NCBI GenBank assembly: GCA_030062745.1
Contig: CP099851.1
Coordinates: 10,666,393-10,730,392, forward strand
From: Capitulum mitella
Lineage: Eukaryota; Arthropoda; Thecostraca; Pollicipedomorpha; Pollicipedidae
Length of the DNA: 64,000 nt
Direction: 5' to 3'
In this document: piece by piece, positions 13,346 through 23,037 of the stretch
Layout: each line of letters starts with the position of its first letter
Numbering within the stretch: the first letter of the stretch is position 1
Program-made: the position numbers and the translations under genes
The notes under the pieces: generated by a model
Told to the model about the DNA's origin: nothing
Database searches by the model: none
Seen by the model: only the letters and a program-made list of their open reading frames with translations

Positions 13346-13915
13346 GGAGCTCTCGTAAGAGCGAAATCCTGGCTATCTATAGGCTCACCCAGGGGCGTGG
13401 TGGGTCCAGGCCTACAGCGCGAAAATAAAAATAATCACGAATTTATGGCATCTCGAAGGATAGTAGCCTAAATCAGCGCAGTTTTTGGTTTCAGCAATAA
13501 GGTTTCGTATCCCACATAGAAACCCATGAAAATGCCCTCTGCCTGCGCCATGACTTCGCCCCCCCCCCTCTCCCCCATCATTTCCGAAATAGATACCCCT
13601 ACTCACAGGCCAGGCACATTTTGAGATTGGTCTTAAGTGAGACTTCCTCGTCACTTTTTACGAAAAAATCGCCTGTCCATGTCATACATTCATGGCACGG
13701 TAAAGCAAGCGACTGTTACCAGGAAAGCCCAATCTGCACGACTGCAAACCGTGGCTATATGAATATTGCATGTGAGAACCAAGGCTATTATGGATATTGC
13801 ATGCAAAAAACTGAGCAGCACTGTACCTTTGTCTCGTCCCAGAGCTTAAAGGCGACAGCCGGGGCCGAATCTACCATCAAGCAATGCAATCCGCCCTCTG
13901 CTTTGCAAGGCTCAG
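13345..13915. other. gene-free interval
   Basis: A 145-codon frame at 13621-14058 has no recognisable motif and runs on into the palindromic GC-rich sequence at 13924, so it is not treated as a gene. A near-repeat, ATATGAATATTGCATG and TATGGATATTGCATGC, is found at about 13757-13803. Confidence 0.4.
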
Positions 13916-13923
13916 TGGCAGCT

Positions 13924-13994
13924 GGTGCATGCCCCACGTGTCCAGGGGCACGTGGGGCATGCACCACGTGCCCCTGGACTCACGTGGTGCATGC
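13924..13994. repeat. three overlapping perfect palindromes with CACGTG cores
   Basis: Arm pair one is 13924-13940 with 13949-13965 (17 bp, 8-base loop). Arm pair two is 13957-13970 with 13981-13994 (14 bp, 10-base loop). A third pairing joins 13940-13954 with 13965-13979 (15 bp). All three match perfectly and compete for the same bases. Each contains CACGTG, and GCATGC also recurs. Confidence 0.85.
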
Positions 13995-14308
13995 ACGTGA
14001 GTCTTGGGGTTCCCGACGCCGGAGTGCCAGGGCCGCTTGTCACCGTCGTCCGGTCTAATCCTATTTGATATGCGGCGATACGACCGCCCGGCAGGCCGGC
14101 TCCGACACCCGATGAAATGCGAGGGGTACCCGAAGACGGCTAAGGACGGTGACCGCTGCGCAGCGGACTAAACCACGACCTTCCTCTGGCGGCCACACGG
14201 CGCAAAAGCGTTGTCCCCCGCCTGGCCCCTGCCTGGCGACTTCTCACGTCTGGATGGATGTCTGTCCCTGGTGACTATTCAATGATCGGAGTCGCTCCTT
14301 GCGACCAT

Positions 14309-14334
14309 TGATGTCACCATCCCTGGTGACATCA
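14309..14334. repeat. perfect 10-bp inverted repeat (TGATGTCACC / GGTGACATCA)
   Basis: Arms 14309-14318 and 14325-14334 pair without mismatch around a 6-base loop. The site lies in the same GC-rich stretch as the palindromes upstream. Confidence 0.8.
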
Positions 14335-14699
14335 GAACGGACGCTGACCATCAGCTGCAGCCTGTGTCCGTCACGGAACGAATGAATCCGAGTGAATGTG
14401 AATCCGGACGAGGATATTGAAGACACACAGCGACAGCGGGAAGGGGGGGGGGGGGCAGGTCACCCCCGCTAGCCGTCAGGTTGGAGGGGCAAAACTATGT
14501 TTTTGTCCGCCTCCCAGAAATCTCGACCACTGCATTAAACAAAATTGTAAAAAAAAACAACCTTACGCTTCTGAAAAAGTCCTTTTGGGTGTATCGGCGG
14601 CAGACGGTAGCTCTTTTCGCGAAATTAAATACAAATCCGAAGGTTTTCAAACATGGCAGTTAATAACAACATCGAAATTTTTAGATTTCGATGCCGCGC

Positions 14700-14990
14700 G
14701 CCAGAGAGTGTCTGTGCCGGCGGCGCGGCAGCCGGACGAAGTGCTCGCCGGCCGACAGTTAGTGCCGAGACACGACGCCGGCCGCATAGATCGGCCGTGC
14801 GCTCGCTACGGTGCGCTGTGCTGGCCCGCCGAGCGCGGCACACTGTGCTGTGCCGGCGGCAAGGTGATCCTCGACCCGCTTCCGGTCGGCAGGCTGGCGG
14901 AGCGACGCCGGCCGACAGGCCGGCGTCGCTCTGCCAGTGCTCGCGCAACGCGCTCGCCCGTGTACCCGTCCGAAAATTCGGCCTCATTTG
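14700..14990. repeat. GC-rich block with a 14-bp hairpin
   Basis: Composition changes abruptly to about three-quarters G+C between AT-rich neighbours. A perfect hairpin with arms 14900-14913 and 14918-14931 (GAGCGACGCCGGCC arm, 4-base loop) lies inside. Open frames on both strands (up to 200 codons from 14417) are shadows of composition. The block passes directly into a copy of the 12-kb repeat family at about 14935. Confidence 0.55.
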
Positions 14991-15850
14991 CCCACGTGCA
15001 CCGCAAGGTGGATAAATAGCCTGTATTCGAGGACGTTTTCACGACAGCACCCTAGCTCCGTTTGGCAATCGAGCTGCGCGCTTCAGTTTCGACAAATGAT
15101 TAATGACAAATCCAGCTGCCGGCCTCAATATTTTGCAGCTCCATGGCGCGTCTCCATAAAAAAGATGGACTTTGAAACTTTGACTCTGAAAAACTTTGAA
15201 AAGCCATTTCGTCTTGCTTTGTCAGGAACCGGTGGCATTTGGCAACCTTGCCGCCGAGTATATGTATGTTTTCTTGAACCATCATCTTGGTTACCTTTGA
15301 CGAAACATAATGTCTGCGTTTCTCCCACGCACCGACGTCTGCCGGCTATTTTTTTGCGCTACAGATTTGCAACTTTTCATGCGATACAATGTCGTATAAT
15401 TAAATTTCTGCCCAACAGCTGGACCAACTGCACATGCCATACCTTTATAACTTCTTAATCACGACCTTCGTTTGCGTGTGCGTTGCGCTCCTCCATAGAA
15501 TTTCTCATTGAATTCTCCGTCCAAACGCATGGCTTTCCGATGTTCTGTCTCCCCCTACGTCATCGCACATCGTAATTGGACGCACGTCTTCTTTCAGGAC
15601 CGCACAGAACGTAGTCGGTTTCGCACGTCCTGTCAAATAGCCGCGTGCAATCTGAATCATTCTCATTCCAAATATTGTCAACCAATTTCGTCTCATGCTG
15701 CATTAGTCACTCTCGTTTCTGTCGGTCTCCGTCTCGTTTCCAGTTCTCGTCTAATTCCCTGCATCTGTTTCGGTCTTCAAATATGTGTCCGTTTCTGTGT
15801 AACCCTTTCTCTATCCTATCAGTATCCTCCTGACTATCACCCGTATTAAA
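14930..15850. repeat. further partial copies of the 12-kb repeat family
   Basis: CGCGCAACGCGCTCGCC near 14941 matches CGCGCCACGCGCTCGCC near 12019. TCCAAATATTGTCAACCAATTTC near 15669 matches 13129. TCGAGCTGCGCGCTTCA near 15069 matches TCGCTGCGCGCTTCACTC near 13032. The order of blocks is conserved but spacing differs, so these are old rearranged copies. Confidence 0.5.
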
Positions 15851-16370
15851 GTCTGATTTCTTTGTATCGTATTGAATATCCCGAAAACGGAAGTCGCGTC
15901 ATATCGAGCACGATAAAATAAAGCAATTTTTAGTTGTGAGCAAGAAAAGCTGATTTTGGAGCATAATTGACGAACAAATCACGCAAAAGGCGAAATAAGA
16001 CCTTTTTGTACGCTTTCATTGCAAACAACCAAAACGAGAAACACCTGATGGCCTATACCGAGGTGTTCACAATTGATTGACGAACTTGTTGCAAGTATTT
16101 TCAATCGTCAGCTCCCAATGACGGCGCCACAATCTTCAACTGAACACAAATCACTCAAAATCCGTCGATTTTGCGCAAAACTACGATATGCATCGGTTTA
16201 GTTGATGCGCCATAGCAGGAACAATTATGTCAATTATGATTATTTTATTGTGGCGTCAGAACGACAAACCTACGGCCTTTCTATTGGTACTAATTTTACC
16301 AACAATTTCACACTGCATGCTATCGAAATCGCAGTGTAAACACAAATGGGACAAAAATGAAAAATGTCCC
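15850..16370. other. gene-free interval
   Basis: AT-rich sequence with short frames only. I see no motif, RNA gene or clear repeat. Confidence 0.5.
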
Positions 16371-16379
16371 CACTTTCAG

Positions 16380-17460
16380 CACGTGTCGTGGCCAACCCCT
16401 TTGTCGGACGACGTCGACCCTACGGAACGACATGCAGTGGTTACCTAGTGGCATTAGACCATGAAGTCGCCGAGTCGTCATAATTGACGGCTGAATTTAC
16501 ACGCACCCTATTTCGTAAAGCCTCCAAAACGCCCCTTTTTTGTGTTCCGGTGGCCAGCACGCGCCACGAGCTGATCCCCATGCAGGGTATTTAACGCGAT
16601 ATTGTTCTGCAATCGATTCTCTGTCAAACGGACCAGGTTCCATCTGGGTGCGTCACGCGGTTGATGAGATTTGGCTCGGTGAAGCGTGCCGTGTCGACGC
16701 CACGCAAGGGCCCAAAACGCATTTTAAACGGGGCCAAATTACGACCCGCATCGCATCACGTGGCGTCGCATAGTCGGGGCAGCTGCACCACACCTGCTCA
16801 GTGTTTGGCCCCATCGGAACGGCAAAAGACCGTGCTTTCTGTCGATACCAGTTTCGTGTTGGAAATCGACACCGCTGTGTTCGATATTTCGGTAGAAACA
16901 GAAACGACGCAAACGTCGCAAACGATCCCACTTTGAGCGCGTGCTACGGATACCCCGTCCGGCGGACGAGGTCAACTCCGCCAGACGATTTTGAAACCGT
17001 ATCTTGTTCTGCTCGGGAGTCGCGGCCCCTTCCCAGTGTCATTAACGGTTTCCGAGATGAGGACCCCATTTTGAAACCTCACAAAACGAACATTTTTCGC
17101 TTTCTCGTCCTCGGCACGCGCCACGTGCTGGTCCCAACGCGCCGTGTTTGGTATCATGTTGTTCGCCTGTCGATCCTCTGTCAATCGCGCTTGTTTTCGT
17201 GCCGAAAACGCCCGGAAGCGGCGCGCCTCACCGTTTTCGAAGAATTTTCCGCATTTTTCCACGATTTCGCCAAAAATACGTGCAAACCCTATCGGCGACT
17301 GCAGCGCGTGCCACGCTCACCCCGTGCGTCCCCGACGCCCGAAAACCCGACCAGAATGCATTGTGCCACCAAACCCCTGACCTGGCCGAGTTTCAGCCTC
17401 GTGCCACTTGTAGTCTCGTCACACCAGCCCGTCAAAACGGAACTCCGACGTCGACAGACA
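16380..17460. repeat. diverged direct duplication, spacing about 560 bp
   Basis: GCGCCACGAGCTGATCCCCATGC near 16560 and GCGCCACGTGCTGGTCCCAACGC near 17118 correspond. So do GATTCTCTGTCAA and GATCCTCTGTCAA, and the preceding blocks around CGGACGACGTCGACCC (16398) and CGGACGAGGTCAACTCC (16963). The 221-codon frame at 16801-17466 runs across the repeat with no domain and has overlapping frames on both strands, so I do not call it a gene. Confidence 0.5.
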
Positions 17461-17729
17461 TTTTAAAATTTATAATATAGAGCGATATAGATTAATGAGG
17501 ACATACCATCGCGAGTTGCGAGGAATGTAGGATGAATGGCGTGCCTTGAATAGAAACACAGTCATCCACGCACAATTTGCTATCCCTTCGGCTTTAGTGG
17601 CTCCGTTTCAAGACGTTTGGTTAAAGCCTTTTGAGAGGCCAATGCATCCAGCAGCCAACAAATAGGCTTCGAGCCATGCTTCAGAACTACACATTTGGGC
17701 ACTTTGGTCCTCTGAATTTGAACCTTCAG

Positions 17730-18015
17730 AATACGAGGTACACAGATTAACCATGAACAGAGTTGTGCACTCGGCGTTGTGGGCAGCCAGCGAGCTGGCG
17801 CTGAGACCAGTTGTTGACCTCCAGGATCGGCGCACTGTGCGCCAAATCGACGGCATGGTCTGTCTGGAGGTGAGCGGGGCTGGCTGCTTCTCCGGCCGCC
17901 TGGAGCTGACTGCAGATCTCGCCGCTAGATGGCAGGTCGTGCGACACCGCCTGGCCTGCGATCAGCTGGCCGACTTGGTGGGCGCCCTGTTGCAGTTGGC
18001 TGAGAAACAATGCAG
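17730..18015 (+). CDS. possible upstream coding exon, function unknown
   Basis: The open frame containing 17753-18015 has strong G/C preference in third codon positions (CTG, GAG, CTC, GCC, GAC), unlike the flanks. It ends at a splice-donor-like AATGCAG/GTAGAT with the GT at 18016. A pyrimidine-containing acceptor-like site ends at 17729, and an ATG lies at 17753. The product would be a leucine-rich, uncharged-to-acidic segment without a recognisable domain. It could belong to the PRDM-type gene that follows. However, joining to the acceptor at 18344 meets a stop after about 33 codons, and only a weak acceptor ending at 18393 would keep the frame open. It may be an independent or decayed exon. 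Confidence 0.35.
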
Positions 18016-18262
18016 GTAGATAAGAAAGTGTACTTGTGCGGATAGATCAGATAGTCAGATCAGTCTATGAACCGTGGTAAAAATGAGTAGGGTTTGCGGA
18101 GACTATCCTCGGATTTGAGTATTTGATGTCAAATTAAATCATTTATGGACTGTGAATTTCTGCGAGATGTTTCGGTATATATGGGATGACGTGTGATCTT
18201 GATCGTATCCAAGGCCAGCTTCGTTTTCCATTCGAGTAATTTAAAGATACGAAACCTTTCCC

Positions 18263-19224
18263 ATGGCTCAGGGCAAGATATTGCATGTCAGGTCTGCACT
18301 GCACAAAACAACTCCGCCGATCAACACAGTTTTTGCTATTACAGGGACCTTCCAGACGACGCAGGTGCTGGTCCCTGGGGATATTCAGCCCAGGCGGACA
18401 TCTCGGACGGACCGGAGACAACGGGACCACATGGTTCCAGCTGCTGAGCTGACACAATGTCACGGGGCTTCGTCTGCTGGCTGTGCCCAGGGCCACACGA
18501 CTCTGGCTGCTGCCGAGCCGCCGAGCCTGGGCTGCGCGGCCGGAGTGGGAAACAGACCGGCAGCTGCCGCCGCAGCAGAACCGGACAGCCTCTGCGGGAC
18601 GGAGGCACGGGACCTGCCGTCGCCAGGACATTGCTCCCCGGACCGTGAACCAGGCGCACGCAGTGAGGGCGAGAACAGCACACCGGAAAACAGCGCCCCA
18701 GGAGGTCACCAGATCAGCGTCATCCACGAGCCGGACCGCATCGTCAGTCACGAGGCCCAAGCTCCCGCGGGAAGCCTCTTCTCCGACCACGTCCTGGACG
18801 GCCGAGCGGACGCATGCTGGGCTGGAGGAGCCTCCCCAGGCCAGGCACCGGCCGGACGCCGCGCCGTCCGCCCAACTCCGCTGCCGGCAGACTCTACGCC
18901 CTCTGCAGGCTCTCCGGGCTGGCGGGCGCTGGGCGCAGAGGACGGCGTAGCTCGTCCGTCGTCCTTCCGGCACGCCCGCGCGGCCCGACCCTGCGTGCTG
19001 CGCCGCGGACGCGCCCTCTGCAGCACAGATGGCGCCACAGTCTTTGGAGCGGATGACGTCACCATCCGGGATTTAGGTGGCGTTTCTTTATCGCGAGGTG
19101 ACGGCTGGCCCTCGTCAGGCGCAGAGGACGCTGGTGCTGAGTCAAGTGAGGCGGCAATGACCAGGTGGGAGTCGGAGGCGGCGTCAAGCCCTCTGTCGCG
19201 AGCGCAACCTGATCTCCTTGATAG
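18263..19224 (+). CDS. PRDM-type zinc-finger gene, candidate first coding exon (low-complexity N-terminus)
   Basis: This is the longest open frame of the window on the gene's strand. The ATG at 18263 sits in a strong initiation context (CCCATGG) with an in-frame stop 21 bases upstream. G/C is preferred at third positions from about 18345, where a TTACAG/G acceptor-like site also lies, so the exon may start there instead. The protein is rich in Ala, Gly, Pro, Ser and Glu with no domain, as is usual for the N-terminal tail of PRDM proteins. The exon is inferred to end at 19224 before GCAAGT, a GC-type donor. Ending there leaves two bases, exactly what the exon at 20692 needs. Membership in the gene is inferred from phase, strand and proximity. 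Confidence 0.5.
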
Positions 19225-20691
19225 GCAAGTGCCGAGAATATCCCCGCTTACCTTATCTGAAAAGCGTAATTACACATTTATCGACATACATCAAAAGGGT
19301 CCGCTCACTGTTAGCTCAACCCTTGACTTAACAGTGCTGACCGTGTCACAAAGAAAAGTGTGTTTTGCTTTAACTAACATTTAACATTTTCCTTCGAGAG
19401 AAATAGTGACGAAAACCATGACTCTCCTTCTCATGTGTAAATCGAGTGCTTGGCATTGGTAACATCAGTGAATTTCCAAAAATTCGCCAAAAAACATCGA
19501 AACACAAATAAACCGTTTAAAACATCACCTTCATTCAAGGATGAAAGTTTCGGAAATGATTCGAGAGGGGAGAGGGTAATAAGGTTTAGGAACTCATTCT
19601 TTCCTGCCAACGCCCATAGGAGACCCATGCCATCTCTGCGTGACCGGGGTACACCTGCCCCCCCCCCCCAATTATATTATATTAACCCTCGTCCATCCGG
19701 GGGGAGGGTTCCGACGTCCATCCGATGATTTTTGGTGGTAACAAGTTTTCAACTTCCGGTGACGTCAGGTCACTGACCATGGTCGTGTAAAAGATGTCAA
19801 CCTCTGTTTTTTTTTTAACATCTACGAACTATGCTGTGTGATCGATCGACCAGGAACTTTCAGGGATGGCAGTTGAGGACATTCCTAAGCATCGTATTGT
19901 CTCGAATATGTTGTCAAGGGCAAGGCCAATAACCTAAGGTCAGCTCACTTTCTCCCCCTTTTCACTCTTTCTAACTGTTTTGAACCGTTTTTTTTCGGTT
20001 TGTTGGTGCCTGAAATGGATTCCTGGACTAACGAAGTCACTAAACACGACAAATGGTGTCAACCCAGGGTAAGGTTAGGTCACATTTCGGGCGAATTACC
20101 AAAAATGAGTTCAAAACACCATTTTGATGGTCCCTCGGATAAAAATGGGAACTGCAAACGATTTTACACTCCCAACTTTCAGTAACACGCTTTCAAGCTG
20201 CGAAATAACCTTAGGTCACCTAAGGTCATGCAAGGTCACCGCGATGGAAGTTTAGTTCATATCCAAATGTTCAACTTCATCTCTAGTTTATTTCATGAGG
20301 TAATGAAAGATCTAGGCATAACAAGATGAAACCTTCGCGTAACGGGTGAATGTGAAGTCAGGCCACAAGGTCAGCTTATGTCATGTCCAGTCATTTATGT
20401 TCTAGCCTGTCGGTATTTAAGAAATATTCGTTCAAATCATTTCCACCGTTTCAGAAGCATAGATGAACAAAAAATCGTCAGCGAAGTTCAAAACCTCACA
20501 AATGCAGCGAAATAAAAACTGACGTATCAGGCCATCTCATACGATATGTGATTATACACCTGCCGTAGTTTATATGCCGCCGTAAAGTGTATTGTATTAG
20601 CTTTCCATTGACACGCTCAGAGCCCTGTGTTCCGGCCGCCCACGTCGGGATACCGACTGGACGAGGGTTAAACTTCCAGCCCTGTTTTCAG
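19225..20691 (+). other. intron with GC-AG borders carrying a TTAA element
   Basis: The donor would be AG/GCAAGT, the classical context for the rare GC donor. The acceptor is CCAGCCCTGTTTTCAG ending at 20691. Phase agrees on both sides (2+1 bases). Most of the intron is a mobile element whose right TTAA lies only 20 bases from the acceptor. Confidence 0.45.
19686..20667 (+). mobile_element. non-autonomous piggyBac-type DNA element, different family (982 bp)
   Basis: The left end CCCTCGTCCATCC and right end GGACGAGGG are inverted repeats. They are flanked by exact TTAA on both sides (19682-19685 and 20668-20671). Size, TTAA duplication and CCCT/AGGG termini fit the piggyBac superfamily. No coding frame of transposase type is present. 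The termini differ from those of the 1.24-kb family at 9.5 and 46.5 kb. The interior has runs of AGGTCA hexamers, especially around 20210-20245. It lies within an intron of the PRDM-type gene. Confidence 0.75.
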
Positions 20692-21094
20692 TTCGCCGAC
20701 AGAGCTACAGGCAGTAGCAGTAGCTGAAGCCGCGGAGCTACAGGCAGTAACAGTGACTGCAGCGGCGGAGCTACAGACGGTAACAGTGGCCGCAGCTGCG
20801 GGGACACCTCCCCTGGGGCGCGCCGGAAAGGTGGCGCCACAGTCGCCGTGCGCCGGCTGCGGCTTGGTGCACGAGCCGGACGTGTGTCCGCTGCAGCGGC
20901 CGCGGCGCTGGCTGCAGGACGCGTCCGGACCGCTGGCCGCCGACTCTCTGCCGCCGGGCCTGACGATAGATGGCAGCACTGTGCGGGCCGGGCCGGACGG
21001 ACTGCAGGCGTTCACGCTGCTCGGGCCGCTGCGAGGTGCGTCAATCCGCCCGGAGCAGCTCGGCGATAAAGTGGATCTCCACCACATCTGGGAG
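20692..21094 (+). CDS. PRDM-type zinc-finger gene, exon with start of the PR/SET domain
   Basis: PR domains are SET-related folds that in some PRDM proteins methylate histone lysines and in others act as protein contacts. After one base that completes the previous codon, the exon begins with three tandem 11-codon repeats (20702-20800). A small Cys/His cluster follows (CAGCGLVHEPDVCPL), as found before the PR domain in PRDM4/10/15. Next comes the first half of the PR domain, with DSLPPGLTI, FTLLGPLRGASI and DLHHIWE, matching the family's 'SLP..L', 'FGPL.G' and 'HIW' positions. It ends at GGGAG/GTAGGT in phase 0. Third codon positions are strongly G/C. Family membership is firm; the exact PRDM subtype is not. 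Confidence 0.78.
20702..20800 (+). repeat. coding minisatellite, three 33-bp units
   Basis: Units start at 20702, 20735 and 20768. Each encodes E-L-Q-(A/T)-V-x-V-x-(A/E)-A-A. The unit length is a multiple of three, so copy-number change would not shift the frame. Confidence 0.85.
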
Positions 21095-21547
21095 GTAGGT
21101 CTTTTGGAATCGGCGTAACCATTCCGGTGATCCTCAAATGTGTCAATGCAAAACAATAAACTCAGGAGACATACATGATATGTGGATGGCGAAAAGAATG
21201 TTGAAGGGCAGATATGAGTGCATGTGTGATGTGTTCATTATTTGAATATGGGATTAATGCATTAAAGAAAAAATTAAAAAGGAAGATGTGACTGCATGCC
21301 GTCCGTCATTCAGCAGCATGCCAGATTTTCCCAGTGAGGGGTGGCATTCTTCAACCACGAATAAAATCAGTGTTATCAAAGGCAATTCTACGAATGGCTG
21401 GTTGATGCATACATCCCTATAGGAATCATGGCAAATTTTCCGGAGCCAGGAGTTAATCTCCCTGCTCCCCCATCCCGCACCCTCCTTCCCAGTGGCATTG
21501 TTACTCCCCCCCCCCCCGGTGTGCGACAAAGGGTCGCTGTTTCCCTG

Positions 21548-22060
21548 GTGTACGGTGGGGGTCTGTTTTTGGATGCTCCAGGTGCAAGATGAGGCAGAGA
21601 CATAGCCAGGTTCGTGAAAACGGAGAATCCCCGGCTTTGGGCCAATTTTTGTGCAGAAATAATTTTTTTCACATTTTCAGTCTCAAGGGGGCCACGGTTC
21701 CCCTTGCCCCTCGGCTACACATCTGAAATGAGGTTTAGTTTTGTCTGAGGTGTATCTGTAGACCTGTTCTTACACAGCCGAGATGTGAGATGGGGTGTGG
21801 TCTTGTCTCACGTATACGGCAAGGGTCTGTTGTTGGTTACCTTAGCGGTGAGACGAAGTGTGGTCTTGTCTCAGGTGTGAGGGGCTGTTCTTGACCACCC
21901 CAGATGTGAGATGAGGTGTGGTCTTGTCTCAGGTGTGAGGGGCTGTTCTTGACCACCCCAGATGTGAGATGAGGTGTAGTCTTACTGTTCCTGGAGACCC
22001 TACGTTTAAGATCATGTGGGGTCTTGTCTCAGGTGTGGACGAGGTGTGGTCTGGCCTCAG
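21548..22060 (+). repeat. array of decayed copies of the downstream exon's splice acceptor and start
   Basis: Copies start at about 21548, 21750, 21812, 21875, 21933 and 22033 (the last is truncated), with the real exon at 22061. The later ones have TTGTCTCAG or similar just before GTGT or GTAT, followed by text like CTGTTcTTGGa. The copies at 21548 and 21812 each match about 21 of the first 30 exon bases. The 21548 copy still reads VYGGGLFLDAPGAR in the exon's phase, against VYGEGLFVDTSDEA in the exon. The copies at 21875 and 21933 are nearly identical, showing recent tandem growth of a 58-63-bp unit. Confidence 0.7.
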
Positions 22061-22286
22061 GTCTACGGTGAAGGACTGTTCGTGGACACCTCGGACGAGG
22101 CCAGTTCCAACTGGCTGCGGTGGCTGCGGCCCGCCACTGTGCGCGGTGACCGCACGGTGGCGCTGATCACCCGCCACAGGCGACTATTCGGGGTCACCAC
22201 CTGTGACCTGGCACCCGGCGAAGAGCTGCTCTTCTGGCAGGATGACCCCGGCACCACCTGGCAAAGCAAGAACATGTTGAAAAACA
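22061..22286 (+). CDS. PRDM-type zinc-finger gene, exon with C-terminal half of the PR/SET domain
   Basis: It follows acceptor CTGGCCTCAG and continues in phase 0 from HHIWE. VYGEGLFVDTSDEASSNWLR matches the PRDM signature in which an aromatic or acidic stretch is followed by 'SDE..SNWM'. LRPATVRGDRTVALITRHRR and DLAPGEELLFWQD match the strand and '..GEELL.WY' end of the domain. The Asn-Trp pair and the Glu-Glu-Leu-Leu-Phe block are present. The canonical SET catalytic NH motif and Tyr are not evident, as in most PRDM proteins. The donor is inferred at 22287 (AACA/GTGAGC), leaving one base. Neighbouring exons on either side fit by phase. Confidence 0.85.
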
Positions 22287-22768
22287 GTGAGCTGAGCGGC
22301 CGGAAGTGCCTGTCTCGCCACATGCTGGGCACTGATCCATAATTCTCGTTGCAGCGATGCGCAAATAAACATCGTAGTGGCCAGAAGGAGATAGCGGTAC
22401 GCTAGCGATGGCCGTGTCTGTACTGCGTATGTCGGTTGCAAACCCCTTAGCTTGGGAGATAAAACTACGACATACGAGTACAACCGAAGTACGTAGAACT
22501 CTGAGGCTGAGCACATCCGGAACCCATTTACAAATTGCTGGTGTGAAGCCTTTGACAGACTTTTTGGCAGCCCCAGAATCTGATGGAAAATATACTTGCC
22601 ATAGGAGGAGCACACATCACATCCTTTTTGTGATGAAATGGTAGTTCATAGACATGTACTATCGCATTCTTGAATATTTGTTGCCTCATGTTTCATTGTA
22701 TCAGTTCATCCGAGAAGCCCTGGAAAGCTGTTCAAACTGAACTTTGATCCTGCAATCTCTCTCGGTAG

Positions 22769-22878
22769 GCTGCGGCGGCTGCAACCTGAAGTTTGGACAC
22801 CCGCTGTACTACAGGCGACACTGTTCTCTTTTCCACGAGCCGGGCGCTCCACTCACCGTTAGAAAATACTACTGCAAA
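22769..22878 (+). CDS. PRDM-type zinc-finger gene, exon with zinc finger 1 and first half of finger 2
   Basis: It starts after CTCTCTCGGTAG with two bases that complete the codon begun by A at 22286 (Ser). The peptide CGGCNLKFGHPLYYRRHC...H forms a C2H2-type finger with the second ligand pair spaced by four residues. The exon ends with KYYCK at AAA/GTAAGA, so only the first cysteine of the next finger is included. The second cysteine and histidines come from the exon at 26125. C2H2 fingers bind DNA or RNA bases through the helix before the histidines. Confidence 0.82.
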
Positions 22879-23037
22879 GTAAGAAATCCACATGTCCGAA
22901 TCATTTTCATTTTCCTTATTCAGTGCTCTTAACACGCCCATACAAGATTCAAAGGTAAAGTTATTCTGAGATCCAAGCGCTGTCTTGCAAATACACATAT
23001 TTAGCGCAAGGTCGTCGGAACAAGTCCTGCGGTTTAA

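Noticed and set aside
14417..15019. 200-codon + frame
   Set aside because: Starts in a G run, passes through the GC-rich hairpin block and ends in a repeat copy; no coherent protein.
16801..17466. 221-codon + frame
   Set aside because: Crosses a diverged direct repeat, has overlapping frames on both strands and no motif.
18143..18973. 276-codon minus-strand open frame
   Set aside because: Lies antisense to the GC3-rich + exon and has no domain; a shadow frame.
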